DNA of 64,000 bases from Kitasatospora fiedleri. GTDB lineage: Bacteria > Actinomycetota > Actinomycetes > Streptomycetales > Streptomycetaceae. Each line of letters begins with the position of its first letter. The stretch's first letter is position 1. The stretch lies in the NCBI RefSeq assembly GCF_948472415.1, contig NZ_OX419519.1:1178001-1242000 (forward strand), given 5' to 3'. Positions 56,212 to 64,000 of the stretch are shown piece by piece. The translations under genes and the position numbers were made by a program. The notes under the pieces were generated by a model, which saw only the letters and a program-made list of their open reading frames with translations, was not told where the DNA came from and searched no databases.

Positions 56212-57063
56212 ATGAAGCTGCTGCGCATCGGCGCGCCCGGTGAAGAGGTGCCGGCCGTCCTGGACGCCGACGGCACCGCGTACTCGCTGGCCGGGCTGAC
56301 CCGTGACATCGACGGGGCGTTCCTCGCGGGGGGCGGGGTCGAACGGGTGCGGGCGGCGCTCGCGGCGGGGTCGCTGCCGGTGGTGGAGAGTGCCGGGGTG
56401 CGGCGGGGGGCGCCGGTCGCGCGGCCCGGGAAGGTGGTCTGCGTCGGGCTCAACTACCGGGACCACGCGGAGGAGACCGGGGCGGCGATCCCGGCGCGGC
56501 CGGTGGTGTTCATGAAGGACCCGGCGACGGTCGTCGGCCCGGACGACGAGGTGCTGGTGCCGCGCGGCTCGACCCGGACGGACTACGAGGTGGAGCTGGC
56601 GATGGTGATCGGGCAGCGGGCCCGCTACCTCGCCGACCCGGCCGGGGCCGCCGCGTGCATCGCCGGGTACGCGGTCAGCAACGACGTCTCGGAGCGGGAG
56701 TTCCAGCTCGACTTCTCCCCGCAGTGGGACCTCGGCAAGTCCTGCGAGACCTTCAACCCGCTCGGCCCCTGGCTGGTGACCCCGGACGAGGTGCCCGACC
56801 CGCAGGCGCTCGGCCTGCGGCTGAGCGTCAACGGCGAGTCGCGGCAGGACGGCAGCACCGCGCGCATGATCTTCGATGTGCCGTACCTGGTCTGGTACTT
56901 GAGCCAGTACATGGTGCTCAACCCCGGCGACGTGATCAACACCGGCACGCCGGCCGGCGTCGCCCTCGGCCGCCCCGACAAGCCGTACCTGCGGGCGGGC
57001 GACGTGGTCGAGCTGTCCGTCGACGGCCTCGGCACCCAGCGCCAGACCCTCGCCGACGCCTGA
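56212..57063 (+). CDS. fumarylacetoacetate hydrolase family protein
   Basis: 283-residue FAH-superfamily enzyme. The metal-binding pattern is visible: VCVGLNYRDHAEETG, then DYEVELAMVIG (Glu-x-Glu) and GYAVSNDVSEREFQ, with VINTGTPAGVALG near the C-terminus. Family members hydrolyse or decarboxylate diketo acids in aromatic catabolism (fumarylpyruvate, ureidoglycolate-like substrates); the exact substrate is unknown. Start ATG 56212. Followed 42 bp later by thpR. Confidence 0.93.
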   Translation: MKLLRIGAPGEEVPAVLDADGTAYSLAGLTRDIDGAFLAGGGVERVRAALAAGSLPVVESAGVRRGAPVARPGKVVCVGLNYRDHAEETGAAIPARPVVFMKDPATVVGPDDEVLVPRGSTRTDYEVELAMVIGQRARYLADPAGAAACIAGYAVSNDVSEREFQLDFSPQWDLGKSCETFNPLGPWLVTPDEVPDPQALGLRLSVNGESRQDGSTARMIFDVPYLVWYLSQYMVLNPGDVINTGTPAGVALGRPDKPYLRAGDVVELSVDGLGTQRQTLADA

Positions 57064-57105
57064 ACGGGCCGACGGTCGGCCGGGCCGGGGTGCTAGAAAT
57101 CCCTG

Positions 57106-57708
57106 GTGGACGATCCTTCCGAGCCCCCGGCCCTGCGTGCCTTCGTGGCGCTCGCCCCGCCCGACGAGGCCAAGGACGAGCTGGCCCGGGCGCTGCGCCC
57201 CGCCTACGAGGCGTACCCCGGGCTGCGCTGGAACCGGATCGAGGACTGGCACATCACGCTGGCCTTCCTCGGTGAACTCCCGTCCAGCGCCGTCCCGTTG
57301 CTGCGTTCCGCGCTGTCCGGCGCCGCCGTCGGGCGGCCCGCGCTGCGGCTGGGGCTGCGCGGCGGGGGCCACTTCGACGGGCGGCTGCTGTGGAGCGGCG
57401 TCGACGGGGACCTGGCGGGGCTGCACCGGCTGGCCGAGGAGGTCCGGGGCCTGGTGCGCGCCCGGGGCATCGGCTTCCGGGAGCGCCCGCTGCACCCGCA
57501 CCTGACGCTGGCCCGGGCCCGCCGCGACGACGCCGGCAGCGTCCCGGCGAGCGCCGCCGTGCTCGCCGGGTTCACCGGCCGGAGCTGGTGGACGGCGCGC
57601 CTGCACCTGGTCGGCAGCAACACCGCCCGCGGCCCCGGCCCGATCCACTACCGCGACATCGAGTCCTGGCCCTTCGCCGCCGTCGGCCGCCCCGACCGCA
57701 CCGCCTGA
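57106..57708 (+). CDS. thpR: RNA 2',3'-cyclic phosphodiesterase (ThpR/LigT)
   Basis: 200-residue 2H phosphoesterase. The two catalytic HxTx motifs are present: WHITLAFLG (about residue 48) and HPHLTLAR (about 128). These enzymes open 2',3'-cyclic phosphate RNA ends; the cellular role in bacteria is not settled. GTG start at 57106. Length is typical (about 180-200). Confidence 0.92.
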   Translation: MDDPSEPPALRAFVALAPPDEAKDELARALRPAYEAYPGLRWNRIEDWHITLAFLGELPSSAVPLLRSALSGAAVGRPALRLGLRGGGHFDGRLLWSGVDGDLAGLHRLAEEVRGLVRARGIGFRERPLHPHLTLARARRDDAGSVPASAAVLAGFTGRSWWTARLHLVGSNTARGPGPIHYRDIESWPFAAVGRPDRTA

Positions 57709-57782
57709 GGCCGCGCCGCCCGAAACCCCACCGCCCGGACCCCCGCCGTCCGAGGCCGCGCCGCCCGAAACCCCACCGCCCG
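57707..57782. repeat. 31-bp direct repeat
   Basis: A 31-bp sequence beginning gaggccgcgccgcccgaaac occurs at 57707-57737 and 57752-57782, the first copy including the thpR stop codon. Confidence 0.88.
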
Positions 57783-57855
57783 CGACCCCGCGAACGTTTC
57801 ACCCGCCCCGGCGGCCCCCGGAGCTGCGCGGACGGCCGGGGGCGCGGGCGCGGGA

Positions 57856-57884
57856 TTGACAGCCCCGGCCCGCCTTCCCACCAT
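57856..57884 (+). promoter_or_regulatory. candidate promoter of the arabinofuranosidase-like gene
   Basis: TTGACA (57856-57861) and CACCAT (57879-57884) with a 17-bp spacer. The -10 abuts the CebR box. Confidence 0.5.
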
Positions 57885-57897
57885 GGGAGCGCTCCCA
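57884..57897. promoter_or_regulatory. CebR operator
   Basis: TGGGAGCGCTCCCA is the perfect 14-bp CebR consensus. CebR is the LacI-family cello-oligosaccharide repressor of Streptomyces. Position over the start point fits direct repression. Confidence 0.9.
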
Positions 57898-58035
57898 AGG
57901 CGGTCGGCGCACGCACCGGCGACCGCCCCGCGGCACCGTACGCCGCACCGCCCTCACATCCCCCGCCCCCGTCCGGACCCGGGGCCGCCGTGGCGCGGCC
58001 CCGGGCCGGCGCCCCACCCGGGAGGAACAACCCCC

Positions 58036-60144
58036 ATGCTGTTCCGCAGGAGATCAGCCGGGCCCCGCCGCCCGCTCGCCGCGACGGCCCCGGCCGTCCT
58101 GGCCGTGCTCGCGGCGGCGCTGCCGCTGTCCGCCCCCGCCGCGGCGGCCGACCCCGTCCCCGTCGGCGACACCACGGTCACGGTGAACGCGAACGCGGGC
58201 CTGGGCACCGTCGGCCCGGCCGCGCTCGGCGTCAACACCGCCATCTGGGACTCCTCCATGAACGACCCGCAGGTGGCCTCGCTCTACCGGGATGCCGGGA
58301 TCGGCGCGCTGCGCTACCCGGGCGGCTCGTACGCGGACATCTACCACTGGGCCGACCACACCGCGCCGGGCGGCTACGTCGCTCCGGGCACCGGGTTCGA
58401 CGCGTTCATGGGGACGGTGCGGGCGACCGGCGCGCAGCCGATCCTGATCGCCAACTACGGTTCGGGCACCGCCCAGGAGGCGGCGGACTGGGTCCGGTAC
58501 GCCAACGTCACCAAGGGCTACGGGGCGAAGTACTGGGAGATCGGCAACGAGATCTACGGCAACGGCGTCTACGGCAGCGGCTGGGAGAACGACACCCACG
58601 CCGACAAGTCGCCGGACCAGTACGCCCGGGAGGTCAAGGCGTACGCCGCGGCCATGAAGGCCGTCGACCCGACGGTGAAGATCGGCGCGGTGCTGACCAT
58701 GCCCGGCAACTGGCCGGACGGCATCGTCGCGGCCGGCGACGGCGGCGACTGGAACCACACCGTGCTGGCCGCCGTCGCGCACGACGTGGACTTCGTCAGC
58801 GTCCACTGGTACCCGAACGCCGGCGGCGGCGAGCAAGCGCTGGCCGCCGTGCGGCAACTGCCCGGCGAACTGCGCGAGGTGCGCAGCCTGCTGGACCGGT
58901 ACGCGGGCGCGGACTCGGCGCGCATCGGCATCGCGATGACCGAGGTGAACTCCGACTCCGGCAACGGCGCCCTCACCAGCCGCCCGAACGGCCTGTTCGC
59001 GGCGGAGGCGGTGAGCACCGCGCTGGAGAACGGCGTGTTCAGCGTCGACTGGTGGGACACCCACAACGGCGCGGGCCCGATCACCACTGTCAACGGGGAG
59101 ACCGACTACGGCGACATGGGCCTGCTGTCGAACGGCAGTTGCACCGGCAGCGTCTGCGAGCCGGCCGTGAACACCCCGTTCGCGCCGTACCACGGCATCA
59201 AGGCGGTGGGCGCGCTCGACGACCCCGGCGACACCCTGCTGGCCTCCGGCGCCTCCGGCCCCGACGTCTCCTCGCACGCGGTGCTGCGGGCCAACGGCGA
59301 CCTCGGCGTGCTGCTGCTGAACAAGAGCCCGTCCACCAGCCACGCCGTGGACCTGCGCTACCTCGGCTTCACCCCCGGCACCGCCGCCCCCGCGGTGCAG
59401 CGCTGGGCGCCCGGCGACCCGGGTCTGGTGGACGCCACCGGCACCGCCACCGCCGCCTCGGTGACCCTGGCCCCGTACTCGATCACCGTGCTGACCGTGC
59501 ACGCCAAGCCCGGCACCGGCTCGACGGCCGCCACCGTCGGCACCCCCGGCGCGCCGCGCGCCACCGCGGTGGACGCCACCACCGCGACCCTGTCCTGGCC
59601 GGCCGCCACCGGTGCGGCGGACCGCTACGAGGTCTACGAACAGCTGGGCACCACCGTCCAGTTGATCGGCTCCGCCACCGGCACCTCCACCACCCTGCGC
59701 AACCTGCCGCCGGGCTCCCGGCACACCGTCAACGTGCTGGCCCGCGACCAGGCCGGACGCCTCTCCCAGCCCTCCGCCCCGCTGACCTTCACCACCGGCA
59801 CCCCGGACGACAGCACCTGCACCGTCTCGTACCGGGTGACCAGCGGCTGGGGCAACGGCTTCGTGGCCGACGTCGTGGTGAGCAACACCGGCCCGGCGGA
59901 CCTGAACGGCTGGACGCTGGACTTCGACTGGCCCTCCGCCGGACAGTCCGTCGGCTCCTGGTGGAACGCGGACATCGCCGCCACCGGGCAGCACGTCCGG
60001 GTCACCAACGGCCGGGACAACGCCCGCCTGGCGCCGAACGGCGGCACGTCCGCCGAGTTCGGCTTCGTCGGCGGCAACAACGGCGCCAACCCGTCCCCGA
60101 CGGTGTTCCGGCTGAACGGCACGGTCTGCCGCACCACCGGCTGA
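58036..60144 (+). CDS. secreted GH51-like arabinofuranosidase with FN3 and CBM2
   Basis: 702-residue exported glycoside hydrolase. Signal peptide to about 40; a clan-A type catalytic domain (about 45-490) with acid/base Glu in KYWEIGNEIYGNG and nucleophile Glu in IGIAMTEVNSDSG, plus VHWYPNAGG; an FN3 domain (about 500-590); and a C-terminal CBM2 cellulose-binding domain (about 598-700) with the flanking Cys pair and Trp residues (SGWGNGFVADVVV, LNGWTLDFDWP, SWWNADI). Closest in style to alpha-L-arabinofuranosidase or cellulose-binding proteins; substrate is inferred. Controlled by CebR. Confidence 0.88.
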   Translation: MLFRRRSAGPRRPLAATAPAVLAVLAAALPLSAPAAAADPVPVGDTTVTVNANAGLGTVGPAALGVNTAIWDSSMNDPQVASLYRDAGIGALRYPGGSYADIYHWADHTAPGGYVAPGTGFDAFMGTVRATGAQPILIANYGSGTAQEAADWVRYANVTKGYGAKYWEIGNEIYGNGVYGSGWENDTHADKSPDQYAREVKAYAAAMKAVDPTVKIGAVLTMPGNWPDGIVAAGDGGDWNHTVLAAVAHDVDFVSVHWYPNAGGGEQALAAVRQLPGELREVRSLLDRYAGADSARIGIAMTEVNSDSGNGALTSRPNGLFAAEAVSTALENGVFSVDWWDTHNGAGPITTVNGETDYGDMGLLSNGSCTGSVCEPAVNTPFAPYHGIKAVGALDDPGDTLLASGASGPDVSSHAVLRANGDLGVLLLNKSPSTSHAVDLRYLGFTPGTAAPAVQRWAPGDPGLVDATGTATAASVTLAPYSITVLTVHAKPGTGSTAATVGTPGAPRATAVDATTATLSWPAATGAADRYEVYEQLGTTVQLIGSATGTSTTLRNLPPGSRHTVNVLARDQAGRLSQPSAPLTFTTGTPDDSTCTVSYRVTSGWGNGFVADVVVSNTGPADLNGWTLDFDWPSAGQSVGSWWNADIAATGQHVRVTNGRDNARLAPNGGTSAEFGFVGGNNGANPSPTVFRLNGTVCRTTG

Positions 60145-60173
60145 CCCTCCGCACCGGGCCGCCGCCCGCGTAC

Positions 60174-60200
60174 CCGGCCGGGAGCCCCGCTCCCGGCCGG
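60174..60200. terminator. bidirectional hairpin terminator
   Basis: Perfect 12-bp arms (60174-60185 and 60189-60200) with a 3-nt loop between convergent genes. Confidence 0.88.
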
Positions 60201-60222
60201 TCGGGCGCCGTTGACGGGCGAG

Positions 60223-61614
60223 TCAGGTCTCGTTGCCGACCGGAGCCGGGGACGGAACCGGGGACGTGGACGGAACCGGGGACGTGGACGGAGCCGGGGA
60301 CGGGGCCCGGGTCGCGGTGGACGGGGAGAGGGCGGCGGCGGTGAGGGCCAGGAGCAGGACCGGCAGCATCGCGGCCCGCAGCCCGTGGTGCTCGCCGAGG
60401 AAACCGAGCGTCGGGGGGCCCGCGAGCAGGGCGACGTAGCCGATCCGGGAGGTGAGGGCGATCCGGGCGGTGGTGTCGGGGCCGGACTCCCCGGCGGCCG
60501 AGAGCGCGAGCGGGAAGCCGAGGGCAGTGCCCAGGCCCCAGAGCAGGACGGCGCAGCCCGCCGCGGCCGGGGAGTCGACGAGCGAGACCAGCGCGATGCC
60601 CGCGGCGGTGAGGAGCGCGCCGCCGCCGAGCACCAGGGGGCGGCCGAGGCGGGCGACCACGGGGCCGCCCGCGAAGCGGCCGGCGGCCATGGTGGCGGCG
60701 AACCCGGCGTAGACCAGCGAGCCGAGGCCGGCCGGCATGTCGTGGCCGTCGACCATCAGCAGCGGCAGCCAGTCGGTGGCGGAGCCCTCGGCCAGCGTCA
60801 TCGCGAACACCACGCCGCCGATCAGCAACAGCCGCGGGTCGAGGGAGGGCCGCCGGCCCGCCGCCACCGCCGCCGGGGCACTGCCGGGAACCGGCGCGTC
60901 GGTACCGGCGTCGGCACCGCTGGCGGCACCGGCACCGGCACCGGCACCGGCACCGGTGGCGCGGCCGAGGCCGGGGCGCAGGCCCGGCAGGGCGAGGGCG
61001 AACAGCACGGCGGTCACCAGCAGGACGGCGGCCAGGTGCCAGGGGACGGGCAGGCCGATCGCGGCGCCGCCCGCGCCGAGGGCGGCGCCGATCAGGGTGC
61101 CGAGGCTGTAGCAGCCGTGCAGGGCGGGCAGGACGGGGCGGCCGTACGCGCGTTCCACGTCGGCGCCGTCGACGTTGCTGGCGACTTCCGAGAGGCCCAC
61201 GCCCGCGCCGATCAGCAGCAGGCCGAAGGCCACCAGCGGGGCCGAGGAGAGGGCCGCGCCCAGGGCGGTGGTGCCCGAACTGGCCAGCACCAGGCCCATG
61301 CCGGTGATGATGACGGGCCGGGTGGAGAACCGGGCCACCAGCGCGCCGGCCGCCAGGATGCCGAGCATCGAGCCGATCGACATCCCGAAGAGCACCAGGC
61401 CCATCTCGGCGGTGGAGGCGTGCAGCCGGTCCCGGACGTCGGGGGTGCGGGTGACCCAGGTGGCGAGCGCCAGCCCGGGTATCCCGAAGCAGAGTTGCAG
61501 GGCCCGGCGGTGCCGGCGGACCGCCGCGCCGGGTGGCCGGGGTCCCGAGCGGTCCGCCGGAGGAACCCCCGGCGGGGCCTGCACGGGGACACGGGACTCC
61601 GGGTTGGACTCCAT
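60223..61614 (-). CDS. MFS transporter (fucose-permease-like)
   Basis: 463-residue major facilitator with twelve predicted helices. Features: CFGIPGLALATWVTRTPDVRD at helix 1, GALVARFSTRPVIITGM (MFS loop), LHGCYSLGTLIGAALGAGGA and the second-half repeat VARLGRPLVLGGGAL. The helix-1 and HGCYSLG motifs resemble the YbjJ/FucP-type group. A GAGAGAGAG-like central loop and a Pro-Ser repeat tail are low-complexity. Position among polysaccharide hydrolases suggests sugar uptake, but YbjJ-like proteins can be exporters. Confidence 0.87.
   Translation of the reverse strand: MESNPESRVPVQAPPGVPPADRSGPRPPGAAVRRHRRALQLCFGIPGLALATWVTRTPDVRDRLHASTAEMGLVLFGMSIGSMLGILAAGALVARFSTRPVIITGMGLVLASSGTTALGAALSSAPLVAFGLLLIGAGVGLSEVASNVDGADVERAYGRPVLPALHGCYSLGTLIGAALGAGGAAIGLPVPWHLAAVLLVTAVLFALALPGLRPGLGRATGAGAGAGAGAASGADAGTDAPVPGSAPAAVAAGRRPSLDPRLLLIGGVVFAMTLAEGSATDWLPLLMVDGHDMPAGLGSLVYAGFAATMAAGRFAGGPVVARLGRPLVLGGGALLTAAGIALVSLVDSPAAAGCAVLLWGLGTALGFPLALSAAGESGPDTTARIALTSRIGYVALLAGPPTLGFLGEHHGLRAAMLPVLLLALTAAALSPSTATRAPSPAPSTSPVPSTSPVPSPAPVGNET
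60244..60303. repeat. 18-bp coding tandem repeat, about three copies
   Basis: Units like gacggaaccggggacgtg encode the Pro-Ser-Pro-Val-Pro-Ser repeats at the MFS C-terminus. Confidence 0.85.
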
Positions 61615-61825
61615 GGGAACGCGGGCCTCCGGGGGACGGGACAGGCGGAACGGGCGGAACGCACCGAACGGGCTGAACGGACCTGGGAAGCGGACCGGTC
61701 GGTGCCCCCACGCACCCTAGCCGCGCCCCGTCCCGACCCTCCGCCCGGGGCGGAATCCCGCGTTCCGGTGCGCCCGGCCGACCCCTCCGACGTGCCGGTT
61801 TCAGGTCGTCTCCGAGCCTCACAAT

Positions 61826-61841
61826 GGGAGAGCGCTCTCCC
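61826..61841. promoter_or_regulatory. LacI-family operator 1 (16-bp palindrome)
   Basis: GGGAGAGCGCTCTCCC, perfect, ending 3 bp before the -35 box of the GH64 promoter. It shares the central GCGC core of LacI-family sites but is not the CebR consensus. Confidence 0.8.
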
Positions 61842-61843
61842 GC

Positions 61844-61873
61844 TTGACATGCATTCTCCCAGCTCCGCACACT
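61844..61873 (+). promoter_or_regulatory. GH64 promoter
   Basis: TTGACA (61844-61849) and CACACT (61868-61873) with an 18-bp spacer. Confidence 0.55.
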
Positions 61874-61883
61874 GCTGGGGCGA

Positions 61884-61895
61884 GAGAGCGCTCTC
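61884..61895. promoter_or_regulatory. LacI-family operator 2 (12-bp palindrome)
   Basis: GAGAGCGCTCTC, about 10 bp downstream of the -10. Its core is identical to operator 1; centre-to-centre distance is 56 bp. Confidence 0.75.
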
Positions 61896-61969
61896 AGCGC
61901 TCCCCTCTCTCTCGCTGCGCGCCCGCACATCCCACCCCCCACCTGCACGCGCACCCGAGGAGCCGTCAG

Positions 61970-63742
61970 ATGCTCGCGCCACGCCCCCACCTCCACTGGA
62001 GGACGCCGCTGTGCGCCCTCCTCGCCGTCGCCGCCCTGCTGGCGAGCCTGTTGCTCGCCCTGGCCCCGGCGCCGACCGCCCACGCCGCCGGGACCCTGCT
62101 CTCGCAGAACAAGCCCGCGACCGCCTCCAGCACCGAGAACGCCGGAACGCCCGCCTCCGCCGCCGTCGACGGCAACACCGGCACCCGCTGGTCCAGCGCC
62201 GCCGCCGACCCCCAGTGGCTCCAGGTCGACCTCGGCTCCAGCCAGGCGATCAGCCAGGTCGTCCTCCAGTGGGAGACCGCCGCCGCCAAGGCGTACCAGC
62301 TCCAGTTCTCCGCCAACGGCTCGACCTGGACCACCGCCTACTCCACCACCACCGGCACCGGCGGCACCGAAACCCTGAACGTGACCGGCACCGCCCGCTA
62401 CGTCCGGATGTACGGCACCGCCCGCACCACCCAGTACGGCTACTCGCTCTGGGAGTTCCAGGTCTACGGCGGCTCCTCCGCGCCCGGCACCTGCGGCACC
62501 CAGAACGCCGCGCAGAACCGGCCCGCGACCGCCTCGTCCACCGAGAACGCCGGGACGCCCGCCTCCGCCGCCGTCGACGGCAACACCGGCACCCGCTGGT
62601 CCAGCGCCGCCGCCGACCCCCAGTGGCTCCAGGTCGACCTGGGCACCGTCCAGACCGTCTGCCGGGCCGTGCTCCAGTGGGAGACCGCCGCCGCCAAGGC
62701 GTACCAGCTCCAGCTGTCCACCGACGGCACGAACTGGACCACCGCCTACTCCACCACCACCGGCGCGGGCGGCACCGAGACACTCAACCTCACCGGCAGC
62801 GCCCGCTACGTCCGGGTGTACGGCACCGCCCGCACCACCCAGTACGGCTACTCGCTCTGGGAGTTCCAGGTCTTCACCACCGGGACGGGCTCCTCGCCCA
62901 GCCCGAGCCCGACCTCCGGCACCGACCCGTTCTGGGGTGACACCAGCACCATCCCGCCGGCCTCGAACGTGCTGACGGTCAAGGTGCTGAACCGCACCAA
63001 CGGCGCCTACCCGGACAGCCAGGTCTACTGGAGCTTCAACGGGCAGACCCACTCGATCGCCGAGCAGCCCTACCTCGACATGCCCGCCAACTCCTCCGGC
63101 CGGATGTACTTCTACCTCGGTTCGCCGACCAGCCGGTACGCCGACTTCATCGAGTTCACCGTCGGCGCGAACGTGTTCAACGGCAACACCACCCGGGTCG
63201 ACGCCTGGGCCCTGCCGCTGGCGATGCGGCTGCACACCACCGACGGCTACGACGTGCAGGTCGGTGACGCGCAGTCGGTGTTCAACGAGAGCCGCACCCA
63301 GCTGTTCCAGGACTTCGCGAACGCCGTGCCGCAGGAGTTCAAGGTGCTGGCGCAGACCGAGGCCCCGTACCGGATCATCGCGCCGGGCAGCGACCCGAGC
63401 TTCCGCACCGGCGGCGTGAACGCCAACTACTTCACGGCGTACGCGAATTCGGTCGGCGTGAACGAGCCCACCTCGAACATCTTCGGCTGCGCGGGCACCC
63501 TGGCCGGCGACCCGGGCATGTGCGCGGCGCTCAACCGGCACGTCGCCACGCTGCCGCAGAGCCAGTGGTCCGACCCGAGCAAGTACTACGCGGCGGGCCC
63601 GGCCAACTACTACGCCAAGTTCTGGCACGACCGCGCGATCGACTCGCTGGCGTACGGCTTCCCGTACGACGACTACGCGAGCCAGTCCTCCTACATCTCG
63701 CACGCGAACCCGCAGTGGCTGGAGGTCGCGGTCGGCTACTGA
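61970..63742 (+). CDS. secreted GH64 beta-1,3-glucanase with two discoidin (F5/8C) domains
   Basis: 590-residue exported enzyme. Signal peptide to about 40 (APTAHAA); two F5/8 type C/CBM32-like domains (about 42-166 and 176-305) that are nearly identical to each other (TASSTENAGTPASAAVDGNT in both); Ser-Pro linker; then a GH64 domain (about 320-590) with SRYADFIEFTVGANVFNGNT, PLAMRLHTTDGYDVQVG, YYAKFWHDRAIDSLAYGFPY and NPQWLEVAVG. GH64 enzymes release laminaripentaose from beta-1,3-glucan. ATG 61970 with gaggag upstream. Two LacI-type operators flank its promoter. Confidence 0.93.
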   Translation: MLAPRPHLHWRTPLCALLAVAALLASLLLALAPAPTAHAAGTLLSQNKPATASSTENAGTPASAAVDGNTGTRWSSAAADPQWLQVDLGSSQAISQVVLQWETAAAKAYQLQFSANGSTWTTAYSTTTGTGGTETLNVTGTARYVRMYGTARTTQYGYSLWEFQVYGGSSAPGTCGTQNAAQNRPATASSTENAGTPASAAVDGNTGTRWSSAAADPQWLQVDLGTVQTVCRAVLQWETAAAKAYQLQLSTDGTNWTTAYSTTTGAGGTETLNLTGSARYVRVYGTARTTQYGYSLWEFQVFTTGTGSSPSPSPTSGTDPFWGDTSTIPPASNVLTVKVLNRTNGAYPDSQVYWSFNGQTHSIAEQPYLDMPANSSGRMYFYLGSPTSRYADFIEFTVGANVFNGNTTRVDAWALPLAMRLHTTDGYDVQVGDAQSVFNESRTQLFQDFANAVPQEFKVLAQTEAPYRIIAPGSDPSFRTGGVNANYFTAYANSVGVNEPTSNIFGCAGTLAGDPGMCAALNRHVATLPQSQWSDPSKYYAAGPANYYAKFWHDRAIDSLAYGFPYDDYASQSSYISHANPQWLEVAVGY

Positions 63743-64000
63743 GCCCGGCCGCCCGTCCGTCCCTTCGACCACCGTCCGCGAGGAGAACCGTGAACGCACG
63801 CGCAGCACGCCCACCGGGCTTCACGCCGGTGCCCCGACCCACCGTCAGAACGCTGTGGACGGCGGCGCTCGCCGTCCTGGCCCTGCTCACCACCCTGCTG
63901 GTCTCCGGCGCGCCCGCCGCGCAGGCCGCCCCGACCCTGCTCTCGCAGAACAAGCCCGCGACGGCCTCGTCCACCGAGAACGCCGGGACACCGGCCTCGG
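62090..64000 (+). repeat. discoidin-coding direct repeats, three copies
   Basis: The stretch starting at about 62097, about 62510 and about 63938 is nearly identical at DNA level over its first 60-70 bp, and copies 1 and 2 stay similar over about 370 bp. Copy 3 is cut by the window edge. Confidence 0.85.
63790..64000 (+). CDS. secreted protein with discoidin domain (5' end only, cut by window)
   Basis: Starts at GTG 63790 with gaggaga ribosome-binding site, 47 bp after the GH64 stop, so likely the same operon. The 70 residues present are a signal peptide (VRTLWTAALAVLALLTTLLV, cleavage near AQA) and the first residues of an F5/8C domain identical in sequence to those of the preceding gene (TLLSQNKPATASSTENAGTP). 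The rest, probably another glycoside hydrolase, lies outside the window. Confidence 0.85.
   Translation, partial: MNARAARPPGFTPVPRPTVRTLWTAALAVLALLTTLLVSGAPAAQAAPTLLSQNKPATASSTENAGTPAS

Larger units (their letters stand above)
57709..58035. other. intergenic region with CebR-controlled promoter
   Basis: 327 bp between thpR and the arabinofuranosidase-like gene. It holds the 31-bp repeat, a TTGACA box and the CebR operator listed separately. Confidence 0.8.
61615..61969. other. intergenic region with LacI-type operators
   Basis: 355 bp between the divergent MFS and GH64 genes. Contains the two operators and the promoter listed separately. No small gene seen. Confidence 0.8.

Overview
The window is very GC-rich chromosomal DNA from a morphologically complex actinomycete, most likely a Streptomycetaceae member (Streptomyces or Kitasatospora). 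Evidence: strong third-position G/C bias, many GTG starts and 4-bp GTGA/ATGA stop-start overlaps, an SsgA-like sporulation protein, a ribE-ribM-ribBA-ribH operon under an FMN riboswitch (the streptomycete order), a perfect 14-bp CebR box, CTTGCAG-type amylase control and many secreted polysaccharide hydrolases. I see no tRNA, rRNA, transposase, integrase or CRISPR array.

Layout. 1-6.1 kb: amidohydrolase (cut by the window edge), Lrp/AsnC regulator, a small conserved protein, a uridine-kinase-like P-loop protein, a candidate small RNA, then an EccA-like AAA ATPase overlapping a DUF4230 membrane protein. 6.2-8.6 kb: two overlapping CNNM/CBS membrane proteins. 8.9-10.6 kb: PH-domain protein, hisG, hisE. 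10.7-14.2 kb: riboflavin operon (FMN riboswitch, ribE, ribM, ribBA, ribH) closed by a hairpin. 14.5-18.4 kb: split-barrel flavoprotein, ferredoxin-NADP reductase, CGNR regulator, metallophosphoesterase. 18.4-24 kb: LysE exporter, LPDTG-anchored surface protein, FtsW/RodA protein, CtaG-like protein. 24-32.3 kb: HhH protein, HAD hydrolase, ADP-ribosylglycohydrolase, SRAP protein, aldo/keto reductase, a small protein of conflict-system style, FhuF-like Fe-S protein, TetR regulator, metal-receptor-fold protein.

32.5-38 kb is the accessory-looking part: a two-gene MerR unit with its own MerR-type promoter; a TrmB/LuxR-type regulator divergent from a 57-aa exported peptide and an 89-aa protein; then three secreted proteins (a Cys-rich orphan, an M15-type and a CHAP-type cell-wall enzyme) separated by short-unit tandem repeats. 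38-42 kb: a secreted alpha-amylase with three CBM25 modules behind a MalR-like operator. 42-46.4 kb: MFS transporter, hemerythrin, then a three-gene operon resembling a type VII secretion lipase effector, its helical partner and a lipoprotein. 46.5-50.7 kb: PucR regulator, SsgA-like protein, MarR-ABC exporter operon. 50.9-57.7 kb: two lipoproteins with the same mature N-terminus, a transglycosylase with an ESX-like head, a small membrane protein, a TPR-like protein, an FAH hydrolase and ThpR. 57.8-64 kb: polysaccharide-degradation genes with LacI-family operators (CBM2 arabinofuranosidase-like enzyme, GH64 beta-1,3-glucanase with two discoidin domains, the start of a third hydrolase) around an MFS transporter.

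At least 15 apparent frameshifts interrupt 11 otherwise well-conserved genes, nearly all in the first 43 kb. Almost all are explained by one missing G or C in a short G/C run. I read them as base-calling errors in the assembly, not real pseudogenes; the affected genes are annotated as single genes with the break positions given.
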